A DNA stretch of 8,039 nucleotides from Thermoplasmata archaeon (GTDB lineage: Archaea > Thermoplasmatota > Thermoplasmata > UBA184): the NCBI GenBank assembly GCA_021827545.1, contig JAKAVH010000057.1:1-8039 (forward strand), in the 5' to 3' direction. The translations under genes and the position numbers were made by a program. Shown here one piece after another: positions 1-5,671 of the stretch. Numbering within the stretch: the stretch's first letter is position 1; every line of letters starts with the position of its first letter. The notes beneath the pieces were generated by a model. The model was not told where the DNA came from, did no database searches, and saw only the letters and a list, made by a program, of their open reading frames with translations.

Positions 1-141
1 CTCGCCGAGAGTCGAGTCACCCGTCTGTTGAGCCCCGAGGAGATCCGGGCCGCGACCGACCCCCGAACGTACGTCGCCGCGGCCGCCGCGAAGTGCGACC
101 GCCTCCTCGCCCACCTCGAGCGGACGATTCTCTCGGCATGA
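1..141 (+). CDS. purB: Adenylosuccinate lyase C-terminus (partial, tentative)
   Basis: Only the last 46 codons are inside the window; the gene begins upstream. The reading frame runs from base 1 to a TGA at 139-141. The visible peptide contains a segment reading roughly LLSPEEIRAATDPRTYV followed by a short amphipathic helix. This resembles the end of adenylosuccinate lyases, where a 'DPxxYxGxA' stretch precedes the last helix. That enzyme cleaves adenylosuccinate and SAICAR in purine synthesis. No catalytic residue is visible, so the assignment rests on this tail alone and another member of the fumarase/aspartase superfamily remains possible. The stop overlaps the next start codon (ATGA), which suggests translational coupling with pcc1. 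Confidence 0.5.
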   Translation, partial: LAESRVTRLLSPEEIRAATDPRTYVAAAAAKCDRLLAHLERTILSA

Positions 142-404
142 CCGGACCGGTCTGGGAAGGCACGATCACCGTCCGCTGTTTGAGCGGAAGGTGGGCGGAC
201 GCGCTCGAGCGGACGATGGCCCCGGAGGCGGCTCGTGAGGTTCCCCGAACGACGGCGACGGTACGTCGCTCGGGAGAACGAGAGGTCGTGATTGCGCTCA
301 CCGCCCGCGACACGGGCGCCCTCCGCGCCGGTCTCAATACCTACCTCGGCTGGATTGACCTCGCGGAGCGGACCGCTCGGGTCGCCCGCCAAGAGACGGC
401 CTAG
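138..404 (+). CDS. pcc1: KEOPS complex subunit Pcc1
   Basis: This is an 88-residue protein. Pcc1 is the small dimerising subunit of the archaeal KEOPS complex (Kae1, Bud32, Cgi121, Pcc1), which makes the t6A modification at position 37 of ANN-decoding tRNAs in the cytoplasm. Residues 7-14 form the first beta strand (GTITVRCL). Strand segments follow at about 39-56, and residues 62-77 (LRAGLNTYLGWIDLAE) match the family signature in which an LRAALNS-like helix leads into a WI(K/D)L stretch. The length fits the family. I chose the ATG at 138 because it overlaps the upstream stop as ATGA and the fold begins right after it. An in-frame start at 93 would add 15 residues overlapping the upstream gene. 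No clear Shine-Dalgarno site precedes the start, consistent with coupling to the upstream gene. Confidence 0.85.
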   Translation: MTGPVWEGTITVRCLSGRWADALERTMAPEAAREVPRTTATVRRSGEREVVIALTARDTGALRAGLNTYLGWIDLAERTARVARQETA

Positions 405-424
405 GGGACGACCGCTCCGAAGCG

Positions 425-432
425 CTTATCTT
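425..432 (+). promoter_or_regulatory. TATA-like box of prefoldin beta gene
   Basis: The sequence CTTATCTT sits in an otherwise GC-rich 49-base gap. Its centre is about 25.5 bases upstream of the GTG start at 454. This is the spacing between an archaeal TATA box and the transcription start, so the transcript would begin at or next to the start codon (leaderless). Prefoldin would then have a promoter of its own besides any read-through from pcc1. Confidence 0.55.
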
Positions 433-453
433 CGGCGGGGAATCGCCGACGTC

Positions 454-831
454 GTGGCGATTCCGGCCAAGATTCAGAACGACCTCAAGCAGTTCCAACG
501 GCTCCAGCAAGAGCTCTCGGCGGTGTCGCAGCAACGGCTTCAGTTCGACCTCAAGCTTCGGGAACTCTCTCACACCCTCGAGGAGCTCAAGGGCGTGCCG
601 GACGACGCGCCGATCTACCGGCCGATCGGCAGCTTACTCGTCCGCGCTCAAGGACGGAAGGAAGTCGAAAACCTTCTGACCGAAGAGAAGGAGACGCTCG
701 AGGTCCGCCTGAAGGCGGTGGAGCGCCAGGAGAACCAGCTGAAGGAGCGCTACGCCACGATGCAAAGGGATCTCTCTCAAGCGCTCCAAGACGCCGGCCT
801 CGTCGGCGGCACGGCCGAACCGTCGGGCTGA
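454..831 (+). CDS. pfdB: Prefoldin beta subunit
   Basis: The product has 125 residues. Prefoldin is a jellyfish-shaped hexamer of two alpha and four beta subunits that captures unfolded proteins in the cytoplasm and passes them to the thermosome. The layout is typical of the beta subunit: an N-terminal coiled coil (residues about 4-47), a beta hairpin at 50-67 containing IYRPIGSLLV (the family's 'vYrxvGxllv' signature), and a second coiled coil at 68-113 rich in E, K, R and Q. A short Gly/Ala tail follows. The GTG at 454 is preferred because the coiled coil begins immediately after it and a TATA-like box lies about 25 bases upstream. The frame stays open back to 292, but that extension is low-complexity and overlaps pcc1. 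The pcc1-prefoldin beta pair is a well-known archaeal neighbourhood. Confidence 0.93.
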   Translation: MAIPAKIQNDLKQFQRLQQELSAVSQQRLQFDLKLRELSHTLEELKGVPDDAPIYRPIGSLLVRAQGRKEVENLLTEEKETLEVRLKAVERQENQLKERYATMQRDLSQALQDAGLVGGTAEPSG

Positions 832-848
832 AGCGCTCTCGCTCTTCG

Positions 849-1907
849 TCAGTGCGTTCGGTGAACCAGGCGGTCGGCGATCTCTTCGATCAGGGGCTTA
901 CTGCGGGCAGGGAGGGTGGCGCTGCGAGCGAGCCGCCCTAAGGCCCGGCGCGTGAGACGCGAGATCGTTCGTTCCGAGTACGCGAGGCTGCCGGACGTCT
1001 GGAGGGCCGTTTGAGCCCGCCGGATCATCGTTCGTGAGGCGCGGGGGTTGCCGAGCACGGCCCGGACGGCGGCGCGCTCGCGGGGAGTCCCGGTCGAGAG
1101 CGCCCGCACCACGAGCAGGGTTCGCTTTCCCTCGGTCAGGTCGTTGGCGTCCTTGTCGAGTCGGCCGCCGCTCAGCCCGGCGCCCAGCACGTCGTCGCGC
1201 AGCTGGAAGGCGACCCCGAGATCGAGGGCGATGCGGCGGAGGTCGGCGAGCTGGGGGGGTCGCCACCCTCCGAGTAGCGCCCCGATCGCGAGAGGGCTCG
1301 CGACCGTGTACACCGCAGATTTGAGACGATGAACGATGAGCACATCGCGCTCGGTGACCGCCCGCGGATCCCAGGCGCCGTTCTCGATGTCGAGGATCTG
1401 GCCGTACGCCGTCCATTGCGTCATCCGGCGGTACTCGTCGAGCGCAGCGAGGCGGGCCCCGAGGGGAACCGGGCAGCTCAGCAACGCGCCGACCGTGAAC
1501 GGCTCCTCGAGATCGCCGAGCGTGATCGCGAGCCCGGTTCCGTAGTCGGCGGCCCCCGGGCTACGAGGGTGGCGAGCCCATCGGGCCAGCTCGCGATGCA
1601 TCGTCGGCCCTCCCCGTCGCTTCTCGCCGTGGTCGATGATGTCGTCATGGATCAGCATCCAGCTCTGGAAATGCTCCAGGGCAGACGCCGCGGGCAGCGC
1701 GGGATCGGGCGCGCGTCCCGTGGCGACGTGATAGCCCGCGAGCACGCAGAGGGCCCGGAATCGCTTTCCGCCGCGCAGCGTGAACTTCTCCATCACGCGA
1801 AGATATCGTCGGACGCGACGGGGAGCGTCCCGGTAGGCCCCCATATACGTCTCCGCCAGATTGCGTTCGAGTTTGGGCAGATACCGCCCGAGCGCCGCGA
1901 GGTCCAC
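849..1907 (-). CDS. idsA: Geranylgeranyl diphosphate synthase (polyprenyl synthetase family)
   Basis: The product has 352 residues from the GTG at 1907. It condenses isopentenyl diphosphate with allylic diphosphates to make the C15-C20 chain of archaeal lipids. Visible motifs are GGKRFR (46-51, IPP binding), the first aspartate-rich motif DDIID (88-92) followed by RRGGPTMH, GQILDIE (169-175), the KSAVYT region around 195-201, and the second aspartate-rich motif DDVLG (238-242) followed by EGKRTLLV. The second motif ends in Gly rather than Asp, a change also known in related archaeal enzymes. A Trp lies five residues before the first motif, where an aromatic residue limits chain length in archaeal GGPP synthases. 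The frame is also open from a GTG at 1934 (nine more residues), but that codon lies within the likely TATA box. The gene is convergent with prefoldin (17-base gap). Confidence 0.9.
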   Translation of the reverse strand: MDLAALGRYLPKLERNLAETYMGAYRDAPRRVRRYLRVMEKFTLRGGKRFRALCVLAGYHVATGRAPDPALPAASALEHFQSWMLIHDDIIDHGEKRRGGPTMHRELARWARHPRSPGAADYGTGLAITLGDLEEPFTVGALLSCPVPLGARLAALDEYRRMTQWTAYGQILDIENGAWDPRAVTERDVLIVHRLKSAVYTVASPLAIGALLGGWRPPQLADLRRIALDLGVAFQLRDDVLGAGLSGGRLDKDANDLTEGKRTLLVVRALSTGTPRERAAVRAVLGNPRASRTMIRRAQTALQTSGSLAYSERTISRLTRRALGRLARSATLPARSKPLIEEIADRLVHRTH

Positions 1908-1930
1908 GGGAGGGCCGGAGGCTCGACCAT

Positions 1931-1939
1931 ACACTTAAG
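1931..1939 (-). promoter_or_regulatory. TATA-like box of idsA
   Basis: Read on the - strand, the sequence is CTTAAGTGT, an AT-rich island in GC-rich DNA. It lies 24-32 bases upstream of the GTG at 1907, close to the spacing seen for the other promoters here and suited to a leaderless or nearly leaderless transcript. It also covers the alternative GTG at 1934, which argues against that start. Confidence 0.45.
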
Positions 1940-2043
1940 CCCGCCGGCGACCGTTCGTCGATCGTGGGCCGCCGGGCGGGCGATCGTTCTTCCGTTCGCC
2001 TTCCCACGGCCGACCGAGAATCCGGCCAGACCGAGGCAACGCG

Positions 2044-3030
2044 ATGATGGCGTCCGTTCCGATCGACACGGCGAAGGTCGCTGAGGCCGTCATCCGGACC
2101 CTCGGTCAGGAGCTGGTGACGGCGCGAAGCGTGGCCGGTGGAACGGCGGGGGAGACCCGCGACGGGTGGATCTACCTCGTCCTCGATGGCCGGGCGCTCC
2201 CTGAGCACCGGGCGCTGCTCGATCATGCCGTCGCGGAGGTCCGTCGTCGGCGCCTCCACCTGGCGATCCTGACCCCTCAACCGCTGCCGTCGCCCGAAGG
2301 GGAACGGGTGGCCGCGCACGGCGGCGCGGTCGTGTCGGGTTCCCGCTTCGCGCTCTTGTTGCAGGAACTTGGCCTCGAACGGTTCCTCCCGGTCTCGGAC
2401 CGTCCGGGTCGAACGACCGAGCGACGGACGCTACCGAGCCAAGACCGTCTTTACGACTGGATGGAACGGGGGCGAAACTGGCTGGCGTGGGGTGTCCCGG
2501 CGATGGCCCTTCGATGCTTTCGCGAGGCCGCCCAACTGAAACCCGACTTCCTCCCGGCCCAGCTGGCCGAGGTTACTGCCTTGGCCGTCCTGGGCCGGTT
2601 CGACGTGGCGGAGGCACTGCTCGAACGGGTGACAAGGTCGAACGGAGAAACACCCGAGATAGAGCTGGCTCGCGTTGTTCTCCGTGCGCGAGGAAAGCAC
2701 CCCGACAGCGAGGTCGAAGACCTGATCGCGTTGTCGGCGCGCCATCCCGAGAGGGCCGACGTCCGGGCCCACCTCCTCGCGGCCCGAATCGCCCGTCGGG
2801 AGTGGAGGGAAGGCCTTCGAACGGTGGAAGAACTCCTCGTGTCGTTTCCCGACGAACCGGGGATGCGGTTTCTCCGGGCCGAGCTGTTGGCCCGGCTCGA
2901 CCAGTCGGCCGCGGCGGAGGCCGAACGGACGCGAGCCCGCTCGCTCGGGCTGGATCGCGAGACCGAAAGCCGGCTGCGAGCCGAGTTTCCCGATCCGTCT
3001 CCGCCGCCGGAGACGACCCCGCAAGCGTAA
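2044..3030 (+). CDS. TPR-repeat protein with unassigned N-terminal alpha/beta domain
   Basis: This is a 328-residue cytoplasmic protein with no signal peptide or membrane segment. Residues about 138-303 hold four to five degenerate tetratricopeptide-like helix pairs, starting near 138, 170, 205, 238 and 272; the first (WLAWGVPAMALRCFREAAQL) is the clearest. TPRs usually mediate protein contacts. Residues about 8-115 look like a separate alpha/beta domain: a strand (WIYLVLDG, 42-49), a basic helix (55-70), a strand (LHLAILTP, 71-78), then a Gly/Val turn and helix (93-110). The end of this segment resembles the tail of Mrr-type restriction-endonuclease folds, but I see no D...ExK catalytic set, so it may be a non-catalytic relative or something else. 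The C-terminal tail is proline-rich. The ATG at 2044 has a GAGG seven bases upstream (2033-2036). This is the first gene of a likely four-gene operon. Function unknown. Confidence 0.75.
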   Translation: MMASVPIDTAKVAEAVIRTLGQELVTARSVAGGTAGETRDGWIYLVLDGRALPEHRALLDHAVAEVRRRRLHLAILTPQPLPSPEGERVAAHGGAVVSGSRFALLLQELGLERFLPVSDRPGRTTERRTLPSQDRLYDWMERGRNWLAWGVPAMALRCFREAAQLKPDFLPAQLAEVTALAVLGRFDVAEALLERVTRSNGETPEIELARVVLRARGKHPDSEVEDLIALSARHPERADVRAHLLAARIARREWREGLRTVEELLVSFPDEPGMRFLRAELLARLDQSAAAEAERTRARSLGLDRETESRLRAEFPDPSPPPETTPQA

Positions 3031-3061
3031 GAAGCGGCCGAGGGCCTGCAAGGGGAAACCG

Positions 3062-3973
3062 ATGCGCATCGTTTCTCTGCTCCCCAGTGCGACGGAAATT
3101 GTCTGGGCGATCGGCCAGGGCCCGTCGCTCGTCGGCCGGAGCGACGAGTGCGACTATCCCGCGTCCGTCCGGTCGTTGCCGGTCGTGATGCGGGCCCGGG
3201 CGTGGGACGGGGAACGACCGTCGGCCGAGATTGATGCCCGCGTCCGCCGCTCGCTCGCGGGAGGGGAGAGCCTGTACGAACTCGACCTCGATCGGCTCGC
3301 CCAGTTGCGTCCCGATCTTCTGATCACTCAAGACCTATGCGCGGTCTGCTCGGTCACGGAGGCGGAGGTCCAATCGTCGTGCGCGGTCGCCGGGATCGCC
3401 CCTCGGATCGTTTCGGTGAGTCCAAGGACGCTCGACGACGTGGTCGAATCGTTCCGCACGATCGCGGCGGCCATCGGGGTGCCCGAGGCCGGCGACCGGC
3501 TCGCTCGCGAGTTTACGCGGCGGCTCGGGTCGGTTCGCCCGGGCGAGCACTCGCCGACGATCGCCGTGCTCGAATGGCTCGACCCCCCGATTGTGGCCGG
3601 GCTCTGGACGATCGATCTCATCGAGCGGGCGGGCGCCCGGCCGTATGGCGTCGCACGACCCGCTGCGCATCTCCGGACCACGTGGGATGCTCTCGAAGCG
3701 GACCCGCCGGACCTCGTCGTGGTGGCCCCGTGCAGCTTTCCGATCGAGCGAACCCGCCGAGAACTCGCGCGGGACCCGAACCTTTCGGAGCGCTTGGCCC
3801 GCATCGAGAGTCGCTTCGGCGTCTTGCTCGCTGATGAATCATACTTCAGCCGCCCCGGACCGCGATTGGCCGGCGCCCCGGAGCTGCTCCGTCAGGGTCT
3901 GTCGGGAGCGGCCCTCCCGCGATCGCGATTCAACGCCGAACGCCTGCGACCCCCGCTCGAGGTCTCGGCATGA
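3062..3973 (+). CDS. Cytosolic BtuF-like (cobalamin-binding-type) substrate-binding fold protein
   Basis: A 303-residue protein of the helical-backbone metal/vitamin receptor superfamily (BtuF/FepB type, COG0614). The start RIVSLLPSATEIVWAIG, the segment DECDYP (28-33) and TQDLCAVCSV (89-98) are hallmarks of a subgroup often annotated as cobalamin-binding protein. A second lobe follows a central helix (about 125-157), with IAVLEWLDPPIVAGLW (167-182) and VVVAPCSF (219-226). Unlike true BtuF there is no signal peptide or lipobox, so the protein should stay in the cytoplasm, and no ABC permease or ATPase is nearby. The cysteines C30, C93, C96 and C224 all sit in family motifs and could bind a metal or cofactor (inference). 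The gene starts 31 bases after the TPR gene, with a weak GGGG upstream, and its stop overlaps the next start. The true ligand is unknown; 'cobalamin-binding' is a family label only. Confidence 0.85.
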   Translation: MRIVSLLPSATEIVWAIGQGPSLVGRSDECDYPASVRSLPVVMRARAWDGERPSAEIDARVRRSLAGGESLYELDLDRLAQLRPDLLITQDLCAVCSVTEAEVQSSCAVAGIAPRIVSVSPRTLDDVVESFRTIAAAIGVPEAGDRLAREFTRRLGSVRPGEHSPTIAVLEWLDPPIVAGLWTIDLIERAGARPYGVARPAAHLRTTWDALEADPPDLVVVAPCSFPIERTRRELARDPNLSERLARIESRFGVLLADESYFSRPGPRLAGAPELLRQGLSGAALPRSRFNAERLRPPLEVSA

Positions 3974-4677
3974 GCTGGGGCCGCCCGGCCTACGCCCGGT
4001 GGACGGTGAGCCAGCCGCTCGTCCGCCCGCCCCGCACCTCCCGAACGGAGCTGCTCCATCTCGCCATCGCCTACGGGGTGTTAGTAGTCGACATGACGAT
4101 CATTCTCGGCGGAGCGGGACTCTTGTACGCGGGCGGTACGGCGGGCGGCCTCGCCCGCGCGTTCGCTCCCTTGACCGTGGCCGTGGCGGCGATCGCGGCG
4201 CTGACCGGGTTTGTCGCTCACGAAATGGCCCACAAACTCGCGGCGCAACGGCGCGGAGTTTGGGCCGAGTTTCGGATGTCACCGTTCGGCCTCATCCTGA
4301 GCCTCGTCACGGCCACGGTCGGCTTCCTCTTTGCCGCGCCCGGCGCGACGGTCGTCGGGGGGCTCGACGACCGAGCGGGATGGGGCCGGACCGCGCTCGC
4401 CGGGCCGGCCTCGAATTTCGGCTTCGCGGCCGCCTTCTTGATCGGGGCCGCCGTCACCCAATTCGTGAGCCGCGCGCCGGTCGTTGTCGGCGCCCTTCTG
4501 CTGCTCACGTTCTTTAATGCGTGGTTCGGTACGTTCAACTTGATCCCGTTCGACCCGATCGACGGAGCCAAAGTGCGTCGGTGGAATACGGCGATCTGGG
4601 GACTGGCGTTGGGCGTGGGCGTCGTGCTGACGATCTACTCGTACCTCAGCCTGGCGACCGGAGCATTCGTGGGGTGA
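3970..4677 (+). CDS. M50-family (site-2 protease type) membrane metallopeptidase
   Basis: A 235-residue polytopic membrane protein with about six hydrophobic segments, near residues 29-56, 66-88, 105-125, 143-167, 170-188 and 207-228. The second ends in HEMAHK, the HExxH zinc motif (H84, E85, H88). GPASNF (145-150) matches the M50 'GPxxN' element, and NLIPFDPIDG (190-199) supplies the third zinc ligand, D198, in the standard NxxPxxPxDG motif. Such enzymes cut transmembrane or membrane-near substrates inside the bilayer, often to release regulators. The protein is compact, with no PDZ or CBS domain visible, so it resembles the minimal archaeal type. The ATG at 3970 overlaps the preceding stop (ATGA) and has GAGGT six bases upstream (3959-3963), so translation is probably coupled. 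Substrate unknown; no obvious membrane-bound regulator is in the window. Confidence 0.88.
   Translation: MSWGRPAYARWTVSQPLVRPPRTSRTELLHLAIAYGVLVVDMTIILGGAGLLYAGGTAGGLARAFAPLTVAVAAIAALTGFVAHEMAHKLAAQRRGVWAEFRMSPFGLILSLVTATVGFLFAAPGATVVGGLDDRAGWGRTALAGPASNFGFAAAFLIGAAVTQFVSRAPVVVGALLLLTFFNAWFGTFNLIPFDPIDGAKVRRWNTAIWGLALGVGVVLTIYSYLSLATGAFVG
4671..4677 (+). promoter_or_regulatory. Shine-Dalgarno site of MBL-fold gene
   Basis: GGGGTGA lies seven bases before the ATG at 4685 and includes the stop codon of the M50 gene. It matches the archaeal GGAGGTGA ribosome-binding consensus well. It supports translation of this gene from an operon transcript and fixes the start. Confidence 0.6.
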
Positions 4678-4684
4678 CGCGACG

Positions 4685-5671
4685 ATGAGCCGGGCGACCG
4701 TCACCGATCTCGGCGAGGCCCGCCGGATGATCGACCTAGACTTCCGAGATACCGAGGGGCTGATCGCGTCGTACCTCTTGCCCGAGGACGACGGCTGGAG
4801 CCTCATCGAAACCGGACCGACCACGTGTCGACCCGCCCTCCTGGCGGGCCTCGCGGAGGCCGGGGTGGATCCCGGGGAGGTCCGGCGGGTGTTCGTCACG
4901 CACATTCACCTCGATCACGCCGGCGGCGTCGGAGCGCTCCTCGAGGCGCTTCCGCACGCCACGTTCTATGCGCACCGCTTCGGGGTGAGCCATCTCGTCG
5001 ACCCGACTCGGCTGGTCGCCAGCACCCGACGAACCTGGGGGGCGGCAGCCGATCGGCTGTGGGGAGAGATCGTTCCGGTCGATCCGCGTCGGATCCGGCC
5101 GCTCGACGGGGGAGAGCGGTTTCCGCTCCGCCAGGGCGAGCTGACGGTGCTCGCCACGCCCGGTCACGCCCGGCATCATTTGGCCTTCTTCGATACCCGA
5201 CGCCGGGCGCTTTTCACCGGGGACGGGGCTGGAGTCCGGCTCGCGTCGAGCCCGCGGATCCGTCCGGCCGTCCCTCCGCCCGACCTCGACCTCGAGCAAC
5301 TCTACGCGAGCTTGGAGGCGATGCGCCGCACCGACCCGGCCCTTCTCTTGTATAGCCACTTTGGGCCGAGCCCCCGAGGCGTCCAAGATCTCACGACCTA
5401 CCGGGAGATCGTGGAAGAGTGGAGGGCCGTGGCCTACGACGCGGCGGTCTCGGCTCCCGACCCGGTCGTGATCGCCGCTCGACTGCGCGAGCACGAGGAA
5501 CGTCGGCTGAGCGCGCTCGGGGTCTCTCTCACGGCCGCCGATCGCGCGTCGCTCGTCTCGGGGTACGACCTGGCCGCGCAAGGGTTCCTTCGGTACTTCC
5601 AGACCCGGGGAATGCTTGGCCCTTCCGGCGCGCCGGGCGCTGCGACATCTCCCACGGATCGACCACCGTGA
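4685..5671 (+). CDS. Metallo-beta-lactamase-fold hydrolase
   Basis: A 328-residue cytoplasmic protein with a full metallo-beta-lactamase zinc site. THIHLDH (72-78) gives H73, H75, D77 and H78; TPGHARHH (158-165) gives H161; FTGDGAG (177-183) gives D180; and YSHFG (223-227) gives H225. The first strand pair ends in LIETGP (40-45), the position usually occupied by the IDTG turn. A helical C-terminal region (about 235-310), ending in GYDLAAQGFLRYF, follows the core and a short Pro/Gly/Ser tail closes the protein. The family covers glyoxalase II-like thioesterases, lactonases and phosphodiesterases, and nothing here pins down the substrate. The gene follows the M50 gene by seven bases, with a good ribosome-binding site. 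Its last 143 bases overlap the convergent pyruvate kinase gene, and codon character there favours this frame. Confidence 0.88.
   Translation: MSRATVTDLGEARRMIDLDFRDTEGLIASYLLPEDDGWSLIETGPTTCRPALLAGLAEAGVDPGEVRRVFVTHIHLDHAGGVGALLEALPHATFYAHRFGVSHLVDPTRLVASTRRTWGAAADRLWGEIVPVDPRRIRPLDGGERFPLRQGELTVLATPGHARHHLAFFDTRRRALFTGDGAGVRLASSPRIRPAVPPPDLDLEQLYASLEAMRRTDPALLLYSHFGPSPRGVQDLTTYREIVEEWRAVAYDAAVSAPDPVVIAARLREHEERRLSALGVSLTAADRASLVSGYDLAAQGFLRYFQTRGMLGPSGAPGAATSPTDRPP

Noticed and set aside
292..453. 54-residue N-terminal extension of prefoldin beta
   Set aside because: It overlaps pcc1, is Arg/Pro/Ser-rich and includes the TATA-like box. Prefoldin beta begins directly with its coiled coil at 454.
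1329..2084. 251-codon + strand open frame opposite idsA
   Set aside because: No domain resemblance; it is antisense to a gene with full isoprenyl synthase motifs and runs into the next gene's start.
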